From Phanerodontia chrysosporium (Eukaryota; Basidiomycota; Agaricomycetes; Polyporales; Phanerochaetaceae), in NCBI GenBank assembly GCA_001910725.1, contig MJGA01000001.1, positions 1,054,001 to 1,118,000 on the forward strand: DNA of 64,000 nt. The letters run 5' to 3'. Shown here in pieces: positions 11,194-22,335 of the stretch (position 1 is its first letter; every line of letters starts with the position of its first letter). The translations under genes were made by a program, and so were the position numbers. A model generated the notes under the pieces. The model did not search any database. It had not been told where the DNA came from and saw only the letters and a program-made list of their open reading frames with translations.

Positions 11194-14100
11194 ATGCGTA
11201 CACCGTGGACACCGAACCGCTATCCTCCAGCACGTCGCTCTGATCACTATGATGAATACAAGAGCGAGAAGAACGGCGTGGTCAGAGTGCACGATCCGTA
11301 CAACTGGCTGGAACACAATACACAGGAAACTGAGTCGTGGACGTCCGCTCAAGTCGCATTCACCAAAGAATATCTGGACCAGAATCCAGACAGACAGAAG
11401 CTCGAGGACGAAATCAGGAGGAACACTGACTATGCCAAGGTCTATAGTATTGTCGCCTTGCTATTTAATTTATATTGATGTTGGTCTGGTTCTTAGTTCT
11501 CCGCGCCGAGCCTAAAGGACGACGGCCGCTGGTACTGGTACTATAACAGCGGCCTACAGCCACAGTCAGGTGTGCATGCATTTGTACTACTCTTGTGCCA
11601 CTCTGATATTGATGTACCGACCTCAGTGATATACCGTTCCCGAGATAGGAACCTACCTACTATGAGCAATGAAGAGGGACCTGGCGGAGAGGTGTTCTTC
11701 GACGTGCGTCATGATCGAGTCTCAACCGCACCTGAAACTGACGTATATGCACCTCCACCTTTGTTTGGGGGCTACACGCTCCCATTAGCCCAATCTCCTC
11801 TCTAACGATGGCACAGCTGCTCTCGCGGCTACTGCATTCTCGCGTGATGGCAAATACTTTGCATATGGTATATCCCGCTCTGTACGTAAGAGTGTCCAGG
11901 CGAGAGTGCATTATTAACGCGACATCTGCTAGGGAAGCGACTTTTACACCGTCTATGTCCGCCCAACTTCGGCACCGCTCGCGTCTCAAGGCGAGTCACG
12001 GGTTTCCCATGATGACGAACGTCTGCAGGACGAGGTCAGGTTCGTGAAGTTCTCGAGCATCTCCTGGTCGCACGACTCCAAAGGATTCTTCTACCAGGTT
12101 AGTGGCCAATTATGATCCTGCCCTCGTATATTCACGAACGGGTGGATGGTGCGTAGCGATATCCTGAGCGAAAGTCCATGGATCTGCAGACGAGGACAAA
12201 GCTGGTACAGAGACGGAAAGCGACAAGCATGCTATGCTCTACTATCACCGTGTAGGAACCTCACAGCGTACGTGCTACACTTCGGCGTATCAGAGAAGAT
12301 TGGTTGCGCTGAGATAGATGTACAGTTGAGGACGTCCTTGTCTATAAGGATGACGCGAATCCAGAATGGTTCTGGGGTGCAGAGATCTCTGAAGAGGATG
12401 GCCGTTACCTCATTCTATCTGTGTCCAGGGACACTTCAAGAGTCAGTCCCGTTCCTCGACCTACTTGTTACGATGCTCATGAAGCCTCTGCAGAAAAACC
12501 TCCTATGGATTGCGGACCTCGAGAGCAATGCAATTGGTCAGGATATGCAGTGGAACAAATTGATTGACGAATTCGATGCCTCATATGACTAGTAAGCAAC
12601 TTTCCTCACCCTAAACCGTGCCTAATCAGGCGTAGCATCGCAAACAACGGCAACAAGTTCTACTTCCAGACGAACAAAGACGCTCCACAATACAAGCTAG
12701 TCAGCGTCGATATATCTGCCCCTCCGGCACAGCGCACCTTCGAGGATGTCATACCTGAGGATAAGAATGCTCATTTGGAGGACGTCCTCGCCATCGCCGA
12801 CGACAAGTTTGCGGTCGTGTACAAGCGCAATGTCAAAGATGAGATCTACATTTACGACATGAATGGCAAGCAGTTGGAGCGCGTGGCGCCCGACTTTGTC
12901 GGAGCAGCCAGTATTGCTGGGCGCAGGTCACAACCGTGGTTCTTTGCCACACTCACTGGCTTTACAAACCCCGGCATCGTCTCACGGTACGACTTCACTC
13001 AGCAAGATCCAGCGAAGAGATGGAGTACATATCGTACCACGCTCTTGAAGGGCTTGAAGGCGGAGGATTTCGAAGCGCAGCAGGTAGCATAGCCGCCGCA
13101 ATTGCGTCGTCATGCAACTCAAAAGTTTTTTCAGGTTTGGTACCATAGCAAGGACGGCACGAAGATTCCCATGTTCATTGTCCGCCACAAGAATACCAAA
13201 TTTGATGGAACAGCGCCAGCCATCCAATATGGTACGTTCTGTCATGGCTTCATCACCTGCATTCATGGGACCTACAACACACCCTAGGCTACGGCGGATT
13301 CACCATCTCAATCAATCCGTTCTTCAGCGCATCTTTCTTGACTTTCCTCCAACGTTATGGCGCCGTGCTCGCCGTGCCAAATATCCGGGGAGGTGGTGAG
13401 TTCGGTGAAGAGTGGCACCTGGCTGGCACTCGAGAGCGCAAGGTCAACTGCTTCGACGATTTTATTGCCGCCACGTGAGCCAGACGTTCTAACGGGGTTA
13501 TCCAAGGCTTACTCACGGTATTCTCCAGACAATTTTTGATTGACAACAAGTACGCTGCGCCGGGTAAGGTTGCCATCAACGGTGGTTCGAACGGCGGTAA
13601 GCAGGCTGCGGTAATTCCGATTATGCGCCAGATTCAAGAGTTACAACAGGTCTCCTGGTCGCTGCCTGTGTGAATCGTGCTCCCGAGGGGCTACTTGGCG
13701 CTGCTGTCGCGGAGGTCGGTGTCCTTGATCTCCTCAAGGTATGTTACCAACAACAGTTGATTATACGCCGGAAGCCAGTTCACCTATTCCCTGGTGGCAG
13801 TTCGCGGACTTCACCATCGGTGTGTGCCAGCAGAGCGTCTCCAGTAGATCAGATGCTAAAACTGTCTCTAGGTCGGGCGTGGACATCAGATTACGGTAAT
13901 CCACACGATCCACATGACTTCGACTTCATCTACCCAATCTCTCCGCTGCACAACGTGCCGAAGGACAAAGATCTTCCTCCAACCATCTTGTTGACGGCTG
14001 ACCGTATGTGACTTTTGTTAGTATGTCCGACGCGTCACTGATAGCAAGCATAGACGACGACAGGGTTGTACCATTGCATTCTTACAAGCATGCTGCTACG

Positions 14101-14332
14101 CTGCAATACACCTTGCCGCACAACACGCATCCCCTTCTCATCCGCATAGACAAGAAGGCGGGCCATGGTGCTGGAAAGTCCACGGACCAGAGGTACGCCA
14201 TTCTCTGACTTTACGCAAACAGGTGACCTGACTTTTTTTATCAGGATTAAAGAGGCTGCAGACAAGTGGGGCTTCGTCGTACAATCTATGGGCTTGGAAG
14301 TTATAGACGCAGGCTCGAAGGACGTCAACTGA
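11194..14332 (+). CDS. Prolyl oligopeptidase (S9A serine peptidase), with apparent single-base frameshift
   Basis: Seventeen exons encode about 748 residues, the usual length for prolyl oligopeptidase: 11194-11439, 11497-11569, 11627-11703, 11789-11881, 11933-12097, 12157-12267, 12326-12441, 12494-12591, 12636-13083, 13135-13231, 13288-13474, 13529-13596, 13650-13738, 13801-13819, 13872-14003, 14054-14192, 14245-14332. The N-terminus ([18 protein letters not shown]) starts the family fold, a beta-propeller follows, and the alpha/beta-hydrolase domain has the triad: Ser in GGSNGG (about 591), Asp in DDRVVP (about 676) and His in AGHGAGK (about 711). It cleaves peptides after proline, normally in the cytosol. 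Exon 6 is one base short: the conserved frame changes near 12176-12181. A weak acceptor at 12194 would avoid the shift but drop conserved residues. Exon 14 is only 19 nt. An upstream in-frame ATG at 11098 would add a basic, hydrophobic leader. Confidence 0.92.
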
Positions 14333-14569
14333 ATTCTGGTGGTGAACTTTCCTCTTCGCCTTACTGCATGTCTAGACTCTACGGTATCCTCATGTGTAGC
14401 GCTACGATGTAGATCGTACAGTAGAATACACTATCAGCATACGTAGTTCTGAGCACGTCTGTACCATGTAATTGGACTCTCAGCCGCTATAATGCACGGG
14501 GAACAAATACGTCACAACAGAGCGCGTCGATTATCCTCGTTCCAGCGCTTGCTTCTTCGAGACTCCGAG

Positions 14570-15418
14570 ATGATGTTGAGAGGTGCGTCTGCGGTTCCGT
14601 GTGGTTTTCCACAGTAGCTGAATTATCAAGCTGCAGGAGCAATACAAGCGACGCGAACTGCACCTATCCGTCTGAGAGTTCCTCTGTCGGCGACTATCGC
14701 CCCCGTGAACCTGTACGGCGGAGTTCGTCACGTCTACACACCCCGCACTCAGTCGAGACCACCTCCCAACGTTGCACCCAAGCGCAATGGTCCGGCGGGC
14801 CCCTCAAACACAGGAAATACCTCTGCCTACAGACCTTCGAAACCAGAAGAGCCGCCTCGCAAGCCTCGAGACCTAGAAATCCCGTTCCGCAAGGTGCGAC
14901 TGGTCGATCCTGAAACCGGCGCGCTTGGCCCCTTGACAGAGCTTCGGGACGTTATCGCGTTCGTACAGAGCCGTCCAGGACATGGAGAAGAGGTGACGGA
15001 GGCGACGAGTGAAAAGAAAGACAAGTGGAAGAAGAGGTGGTGTGTCGAGCTCGTGTCGGAGGTCCCTGATCCTATCGTGCGGGCTGTCAACCTTTCGGAG
15101 GAATACCGCAAAGCGAAGGAAGCACGCAAAAAGAAGAAAGAAAGCGACATCAAGGAGAAGGAGGTCCAGATGTCGTGGTCTGTTGGGCAGGGCGACATGC
15201 AGCACAAGTTCAAGAAGATCAGAGAGGCGTTGGACGAGGGCGACCGCGTCACTATCGTCTTCTTGCGCAAGAAAGGGCAGCCTTTCCCAGAGCCCGCAGA
15301 GATGCAGGCGAAGATGCAAGAAGCAATGGACCAACTGGCAGACATTGCGGTCGAGTGGAAGCCGAGAGCCTTGCTACCTAATCGCACAGGCTTCATTTAT
15401 ATTCAGAACAAAGCATAG
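14570..15418 (+). CDS. Mitochondrial translation initiation factor IF-3
   Basis: Two exons, 14570-14582 and 14631-15418, give about 266 residues. The 13-nt first exon ends in phase 1 at GTGCGT, and a 48-nt intron with a CTGAAT-type branch site ends at an AAG acceptor. The reconstructed N-terminus is rich in Arg, Ala and Thr without acidic residues, as expected of a mitochondrial presequence. The body has the IF-3 N-domain start (IPFRKVRLVDPETG), a charged linker helix with a lysine run, and the C-domain ending ALLPNRTGFIYIQNKA. Bacterial-type IF-3 keeps initiator tRNA selection accurate and separates the ribosomal subunits. An adjacent in-frame ATG at 14573 is equally possible. It converges on the next gene with only 69 bases between the stops. 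Confidence 0.85.
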
Positions 15419-15487
15419 TTAGCTATCTGATCACTCTCATTGCCACACTTGTTGCTACCGCACACTAGCATTATCGATAATACATGA

Positions 15488-18400
15488 TTAGGAAGAAGAT
15501 AGTACACCTGTGTCTGCGGCAAATGCATCGCGAGCATGTCTATGCTGTCTGGGCTGAGTGCGCCTGATTGGCAGACCCGTTGTTTTCGAAGTGGGCAAAG
15601 CGTAGGGGCGGAAGCGATAGCGTGGGGGTGGGTATGAATATGGTGACCGGTCATACACCGCAGGTGGTCGAGAGTTCGCGCTACTAGGACCGTCGCGGCC
15701 GATGAAGAGGTGTCGGAAAGCGGGAGGTATGGGGTAGCCTGCGCCGGCCATCGCAGAGGCAATGTCTTCGAGCAGGACGTCCCAATGCTCGGACCTCCTC
15801 CCATACTGACCATATACACTGTACGCCCAGCGTAGGAACCGCCGAAGCCTGGAGCGAGTGATGCGTACCCGACGAGGAAGCATGCCTGGTAAGGGACGAA
15901 ATAACTTCAGCGCCGTATTGAAGAAACGCGCGTCCGGCTTGGGAAGAGGAATGTTAAGCTTCACGTTTGCTGCCCGCACTGTTTCCTCCAGGTGAAGCAG
16001 AGAGCGCGCGACGGCGCTGGTCCCAGAGAGCATTGCCCGGAGGAGGAGTCGTGCCATGGTACGGGCAGCTCTGAAGCGTTTCCAGTTCTTGCTCACTCCT
16101 CCCTCTCGACGCTGTGTCTGGTAGATGAGTCGAGCCCAACCGCGAACATGGTTGTTTGACCGTGGCACCCAAACGACCCTGCCGTCCTCGATGACCTTGC
16201 GGATGGGGAGGCCTTTCCGACCTTCATTTGCGTAACATTGCATAATCGAGGTGTACGCGGAGACGGGCAAGCACCAAGGGTCGGCACCTGGAAGGAAGTC
16301 CTCAATCCAGCTCGCTCGTTCAGCAGTCTTTGCGAAGAGCCACACTCGCTCGGCCAGACCTGTCCTGCCCGTCTTTGCGAGAGCGTTGAGTACCACAGCA
16401 AAAAAGTAGGGCCCCAGGACGACGCCACGCTTAATGCTCTCTTCGCGGGTGGTATTGGGTGAGATGTCGCGCTCCTCGGGGGATAGGTGGCCCCAAGAAG
16501 GATGATCGATGGTGGTCAGCTCGGGTAAAATGTGAAAGAGCACGTTGCCAATGACTTCCGGGTCCCCGCTTGAGGTCAAGTGTGCGATATAACTGACGAC
16601 CGTTGCCTGGTCCGCTTGCACCCGCAGCTTGTGATCCAACATTCCTTTCGGAAAGGCAATGGCCTCTTTGCGTAGCCGGGATAATGCGAGCCCAAACTGA
16701 GAGCGTTTGGATATGCCTTGCTTGTCAGCCGCTTGGAAATCGACCTTAGGTTGCAATTCTACAGGCGTAGTCGTGTCTTGTCGATTGAGCCGACGAAGAA
16801 TTCTAAGCGCTGTCTCGCTTATGTCCTTTCGCCGAAGGATCGTGCCAGAACGAATGAGAACATTGAAGGTGATGGGATCCGGAGCGAGCTGTCGATCGAC
16901 GACCATATGTTCGAGCACATCGGAGGCTAGCGCAGGAGACAGACGATGCCGAAGGGCGTAGTGTAACAACGAGTTACAAGCTCGGGTATCCAGAGGTGGG
17001 ATCTTCATGAAAGGTGGGTCTTTGAGAGCTTTGATCATCCGCGACAATGCACTGTGAAAGTAGGCATACGCCTTAGTCTGCACAGCATGCCCCTGGTCGC
17101 GTTTCCAGATCAGGTGGTTGGTCTTCGGAGCCTTGTAGAGTGCCCGTATCAGAGGGGAAAGTTTGCCAAAATGGATGTCGCCTTCTTCCACAAGCATCGT
17201 AAGGATGGCTAGAGCTTGCAGCGACTCATGTAGATGCCTGTCGCCGCCTGCAGAATCGGTCTCGTCAAGAAAGACCGTCTCTATCTGGTTCGTGATCGCC
17301 TTCAACAAGCCAGCGGAAGGGTAAGGCGCGTTGACAAACGATGTTAGAGGAGCGCGCCTATGCTTGGCCGTGCGCAGGAGAAGCTGATCAACATCTAGCC
17401 GTCTTCTCCCTGTATCGCCACGGGCTGTCGAGTTACCAGACTCTTGACCGTCCATCGTGTCAGACTGGATGGTAGCTTCAGCCTCAGCGAGCTTGTGTGC
17501 GGAGCGAATTTGCCAATCCTTGACAAGGAGGGCAAATAACAAGGCCGCGACAATGATCTCGCCTTGAATGAGACACGCGCGTACAAGGGCCTCATACATG
17601 CGGTCAGAGCGCGCCTGGCCGTACTTGCGGGCAAGGAACAAGACGCGAGAAGCCACAGCACAGCCAGGGTGTGAAAAAGAGTCGCTGGAAAGTGTCAACA
17701 CCTTTGGGTCGTTGAGGGTACGGGGAAACATGAAAGTCGGTTTGTTGCTCCAAAACGACTTGTCACTAGTGGATAGAGCCTTGACGATAGCTTCGAGGGT
17801 GTACAGTCGCAGAGGAATGCTTTGCTTCATCAAGACTTCAGCGATACGTGCAGCTTGGTCAGGGCGACCGCGGCGGAGGTGCAAGTGGAGTAAGCAATGG
17901 GCTGCGAGGCGAGGAGAGACCGGCTGTCCGAAGTCGATGGGTTCGAAAGGATTGTGCACGTCTAGTGGGGAGCGTAAGGTTGTCCGATGAAGCTTCTCCA
18001 GTTTGTAAATGTTCTCCTTCTCCGCGGGAGTGGAGACTGAGTAGCGGAGGGATTGCAGGATATAAAGCGCGTCCTGGTCAGGAGCAACACGAATGGCCTG
18101 CGCGGCAGCGCGAGATAATTGCGCTGCTGTCATTGAGGAGACATCACTGTCCGTCTCAAAGAGCTTGACAGTGGGTATGACATTCGGTGCCGTCGCGCAG
18201 GAAGGCCTGGCGTTGGGATCAAGTGCCGGTGCCGACGCGGTGTGCGCCCGACGGAAGGCTCCGCATGCCTGTGGCGAACGCCTACAACGGTGTTCGTTGA
18301 GTCTTCCTAGGGATAATTTCGGTTTCACCGCGTACCATACTGTTCTGACTCTGTTACACGCAAGCACAGATAATCCTCTCCGTGTGTTGTCCCGCAGCGC

Positions 18401-18526
18401 TGCCTTGGCCGTTGTCGACCAAATGCATTGCATGAGTCTCGCATTACTGGACCGATGAAATAAATGTTGAGGCGGAAATCCCGGCGGCGAGGCAATGTGG
18501 TGACATACCAGACAGCTGAGTAGCAC
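15488..18526 (-). CDS. Large putative mitochondrial helical-repeat (PPR-like) protein, intronless
   Basis: A single uninterrupted frame of 1012 codons. In-frame Met 32 (start at 18433) is the likelier start, because it opens an Arg/Ser/Ala-rich stretch resembling a mitochondrial presequence. The body is almost all helical, with pairs of helices that read like degenerate pentatricopeptide repeats: a segment with CNSLLHYALRHRLSPALASD, one with PDPITFNVLIRSGTILRRKD, and one with YFFAVVLNALAKTGRTGLAE followed by PVSAYTSIMQCYANEGRKG. The C-terminus is basic and Pro/Tyr/Arg rich. PPR proteins bind organelle RNA, and in fungi they act on mitochondrial transcripts. I cannot name an orthologue and the repeat register is inferred. 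The lack of introns is unusual here. It is divergently paired with the CBP80 gene. Confidence 0.7.
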   Translation of the reverse strand: MLLSCLVCHHIASPPGFPPQHLFHRSSNARLMQCIWSTTAKAALRDNTRRGLSVLACNRVRTVWYAVKPKLSLGRLNEHRCRRSPQACGAFRRAHTASAPALDPNARPSCATAPNVIPTVKLFETDSDVSSMTAAQLSRAAAQAIRVAPDQDALYILQSLRYSVSTPAEKENIYKLEKLHRTTLRSPLDVHNPFEPIDFGQPVSPRLAAHCLLHLHLRRGRPDQAARIAEVLMKQSIPLRLYTLEAIVKALSTSDKSFWSNKPTFMFPRTLNDPKVLTLSSDSFSHPGCAVASRVLFLARKYGQARSDRMYEALVRACLIQGEIIVAALLFALLVKDWQIRSAHKLAEAEATIQSDTMDGQESGNSTARGDTGRRRLDVDQLLLRTAKHRRAPLTSFVNAPYPSAGLLKAITNQIETVFLDETDSAGGDRHLHESLQALAILTMLVEEGDIHFGKLSPLIRALYKAPKTNHLIWKRDQGHAVQTKAYAYFHSALSRMIKALKDPPFMKIPPLDTRACNSLLHYALRHRLSPALASDVLEHMVVDRQLAPDPITFNVLIRSGTILRRKDISETALRILRRLNRQDTTTPVELQPKVDFQAADKQGISKRSQFGLALSRLRKEAIAFPKGMLDHKLRVQADQATVVSYIAHLTSSGDPEVIGNVLFHILPELTTIDHPSWGHLSPEERDISPNTTREESIKRGVVLGPYFFAVVLNALAKTGRTGLAERVWLFAKTAERASWIEDFLPGADPWCLPVSAYTSIMQCYANEGRKGLPIRKVIEDGRVVWVPRSNNHVRGWARLIYQTQRREGGVSKNWKRFRAARTMARLLLRAMLSGTSAVARSLLHLEETVRAANVKLNIPLPKPDARFFNTALKLFRPLPGMLPRRVRITRSRLRRFLRWAYSVYGQYGRRSEHWDVLLEDIASAMAGAGYPIPPAFRHLFIGRDGPSSANSRPPAVYDRSPYSYPPPRYRFRPYALPTSKTTGLPIRRTQPRQHRHARDAFAADTGVLSSS

Positions 18527-18926
18527 AGAACCAACGCCACTCAGAGGGCGCCCTTCACGGCAGGTTCAGCTCAACCCGGAGACGTGAGTGAACGAGTGGA
18601 GGACGGGAGAGCCGTGAAGAACGAGTAGAGAGCAGACCGTAGTCTCACCGCGAGCGTCTGCAGCGCACGGCAATGACCGACCTTCCGGCGCCTGTGCTGA
18701 GGACGCTCGCCGCGCAGACGCCAAAGGATTCGAAGTCGAACTCATCCACCGCCGGGCCTTGCTCTCTCGCCAGAGAGAAAAGCTCGTATAAAAAGCCGCT
18801 GTTTCAGCCCTTCACGCGTGCAAAGGCCGCATAAGGCTTATTACTGGCCGCGGAAGTCTCTGCTGCTGTTTGTGAAAGAGAGCAGACCTTGACGTCAATC
18901 GCGAAAGCCGCCTGCAGCATACCAGT
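18527..18926. other. Divergent intergenic region, PPR-like gene and CBP80
   Basis: Four hundred bases shared by the promoters of two divergent genes. The sequence near 18787-18795 (GTATAAAAAG) looks TATA-like for the rightward gene. No additional coding frame is supported. Confidence 0.5.
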
Positions 18927-21900
18927 ATGAGTTATAACGGAGGTGGGCATAGGCGGAGAAACAGAGGTAAGTCCCGCCCACTCGCCTTCTGTGGACGACA
19001 TACTAAATACCGCGCTTTCCAGACTATGACTACGACCGACGAGAGCCTATACATGAATCTCCTGAGCAAAGGTTGAGAGCTTCCATCATCAGGCTCGGAG
19101 AAGTGGTGTGTGCCCACCTCTCGTTCACCTTCTTGGGCCTAATCTTTTCATCTAGGATCCCAATCAAGAGCTGCCACGTCTAGTCGAGCATATCTGCGAA
19201 ACTACTCCCGTGAACATACCTTCCATTTCCGAGTCTATTCGGATAGCGTATGTTCACCCGTTCTCTCAAGACTGAATTCTCACTGACCTTCATACGTAGC
19301 GTGACGGAGCAGCCTTTTAAAATTCCATACTATGCCGCCCTAACACGGCTTTTACACGACAGACCTGTGCCTGGCGAAGAAAGCAGCGCGACGTCGTTGG
19401 GTCGCCAGATACTCGAAGACTTCTGGAAGGGATTCCAAGCATATCTAGACAAGTTGTCATGGAGGGACACTAGGCTTTGCGTTAGTATTCGCTACGTAAC
19501 GATTTTATTCTGCTCACTTGGCTCCTTTCTAGGTTCACTTCTTCGCTCACTTGACTGCAGCCAAGGTTGTCTCGCCTCAATCCATGTTCGACCTTCTCAA
19601 GTCGTTCATAGCTGTGCTCGACGAGTTTGGTGTCTCGCATGGTCGCGCGAAGCAAGCTGCTTTGTGCGCAGCGGAAGGTCTCATGCTGGTAAGTCATGTC
19701 GTACACCCCAGCAATTGCAAGTATCCTCAACATCTGTATAGTCCGGTGCAGAAATCAAAGCCAACACAGCCGCCAACGTTTCAGAGATTACAAGTTCCAT
19801 CCAGTCGTACATTGAATCAATAGGGGATAACAAAGCTCTCGTTCAACCTACAGTGAAGCTTTATCCCACAAACGACCCAATAGAAACAGCTGACGAGGTC
19901 AGTGTCGCGAGCACATCCATAATGTATCAGCCAGCTGATATATGAGCGACTTAGATCCTCGAAGCCGCCCTTGCAGCTCTACAAATACTGAACTCTTCTG
20001 ACTTTGCCCAGACCGTTGACATAGTACCACAGCCATATACTATGTTCCCAGCCTTTACAGACACTTTGTTCGACCTTCCATCCGTCCTTGTGCCGCCGGA
20101 AGTCATTGAACTCGACCCACTCTCCACGGACACTGGCGAAGACGCACAAGCAAAGAAGGAAGAGTGGCCTGACTATAACATTCGCCTCTTTGACAACGAC
20201 GTATGCACTCTGCTGACCGTCATCGTTCCGTTTCCTCATGTATCATTCATTCTTGCAGATTACTCCGGACCCCACGACTCCAGTGGGCTATGCCATTCGC
20301 ACGGGGCTCCTCGACTTGATTGATATATTTGAAATCAATCGCAAGGAGTGCGCTCGTCTCCTCCTGGAATTCCCGAAGTGGGTACCCCACGGCACCTTCA
20401 AGCCGAGACCTGGGGCGCCGCCTCAGGAGCCCGTCCCTGGCAAAGATTGGCAACTTGAATCGACAGTCATCGAGGTGCATATGGTGGTAGTTGTCTGCTG
20501 CTAGTGCTAATCAGGCAAATTAGACCATCCTAGGAACGCTATTTTCTCTTCCAGACCCTCCACACAAGGCCATCTATTACATTGCACTCATCACAGAGTT
20601 GTGCAAATTGTCACCAAGCACTGTCGGTCCAGCGGTCGGCAAGTCAATCCGGAAGTTATATGGTTTACTTGCCGACGGTTTGGATGTCGCACTTGCTTCT
20701 CGGTTCATCGAGTGGTTTGCCATCCACATGAGCAACTTCGGCTTCCAATGGGTATGGAAAGAATGGTGAGTTGCGTGGCGAAATACACCGTACGTGGACG
20801 TCTGACTTCGTGTAGGATTCCCGACTTGGACTTATCAATGCAACACCCGAAACGTGTCTTCATGCGGAATGCCATTGACTTCGAGATCCGGCTGTCTTAT
20901 TACGACCGGATTCTTAAAACACTACCAGAACCAATGCAGAATCCGGACAACCGATTGGTTCCCTCGGAAGCCCCTGGCCCCGACTATGAGTACGACGACC
21001 CAGGTAGGTTCGGCCTGCACGTGGGCAGAAAACCTCTTATTCATACTATCTTGCAGCTCGTCCATACTATGATGCTGCGCAGACAGTCCTGGGCTTGCTG
21101 CGTGGTCGAGCCAAGGCTGAGGACGTCATGGCTCACCTCGAGTCGGTGAAGAACTCACTTGAGACCACCGACAGCGATACCAACATCGATTCCGTCATCC
21201 GCTCAATCGCGGTGCAGTCGTTGCTGCACATCGGCTCTCGATCTTTCTCTCACTTCCTCAACGCGATCGAGCGGTACCTGCCTCTCCTCAGGAACCTCGC
21301 ATCGGGTAGTATCTCCACGACGAGCACATCAAGCCTCGAGGCCCGTATGGACATTCTCACTGCGGTCTCAGACTTCTGGAGCCATAGCAAGCACATGATT
21401 GTCATCGTCTTCGACAAGCTCATGCAGTACCAGATTGTGGACCCCACCGATGTCGTTTCTTGGGCTTTCACGCAGGGTGTGGAGCGCATCGCGGCGTCGA
21501 CCCATCCCAGCGTCAGCTCGCTACAGTGGGAAGTCATTAAGAGTGCGCTAGACAAAGCCAACGGACGGGTTGTGATCGCCCGCAGGAAAGTATCTGCGCT
21601 GCGCAAGGAGGCGGACGAGAAGGCAGCAATGGCCATTGTTAGCAACGGCGCGACGATGGAGGTTGACACCGAGGCCAAGCCTGGTATGTTTTCAGCGTAT
21701 TGCATTCAATGTGTGCTCACTTACTGTGGATAGATGTGCCTGAGCCCGAATCCCCGGCGCTGACTACGGCACTGAAGGCATTTGCTACGCTCACCCGCGA
21801 ACAAAAAGCCGCCCTCTCCAGGACACTTGATGGGTTCGTTGATTGCCTTGCTTCTGCAACAAACCCGAATGCGATTGCCAAGTCCGTCATCTCCGAGAAC

Positions 21901-22177
21901 GCCTGGCACAACCGCGCGAACTGGAGCGAGGCCGAATGGGTAACGTGGGCTACATGGGGCTGGTACCGCCACTTCTGCCGTCTGGTAAGTTTCTTATGTT
22001 CGTGTTGGGTGTGCAACAGCTGAAAGGTGTGCGCGTTGTGAACAGTACTCGTCATACCTGCGCAATTATGCTACAACACTTGGCACAGTCTCTTTCGCGA
22101 AGGTCGGAAACGCCGGCGACCCTGCTGTCGACGCCTTCCGCAAGGTTTGGAACATTGCCACCGGCCAAGATGTATAA
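18927..22177 (+). CDS. CBP80: Nuclear cap-binding protein subunit 1 (CBP80/NCBP1)
   Basis: Thirteen exons (18927-18966, 19023-19105, 19156-19247, 19300-19480, 19533-19688, 19742-19897, 19955-20200, 20259-20474, 20524-20765, 20816-21003, 21057-21683, 21734-21984, 22046-22177) encode 869 residues, close to the usual CBP80 length. The N-terminus is Arg/Tyr/Asp rich. A first MIF4G-type domain follows (IPYYAALTRLL, FFAHL, LDEFGVSHGRAKQAALCAAEGL), then the second and third helical domains with PPHKAIYYIALITELCKLSP, RFIEWFAIHMSNFGFQW, and the long central exon with VIRSIAVQSLLHIGSRSFSH and VSWAFTQGVERI. CBP80 binds the small cap-binding subunit CBP20 (not in this window). The complex holds the m7G cap of nuclear transcripts and promotes splicing, 3' processing and export. 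All splice junctions keep phase. It ends 158 bases from the convergent nucleotide-sugar transporter. Confidence 0.93.
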
Positions 22178-22335
22178 AACTGCTCGAGCTTGTCCGCGTA
22201 AACTATTGATCTGCATATATTGCGGGGTGACTATTAATCCTCTATGTAGCGCACTTGTCAGTAAACCAATGTGAATGATATGCTGTGATTACAACTATGT
22301 GTGCATAAATGTCCGTAAATCGCCATTGAAATCGC

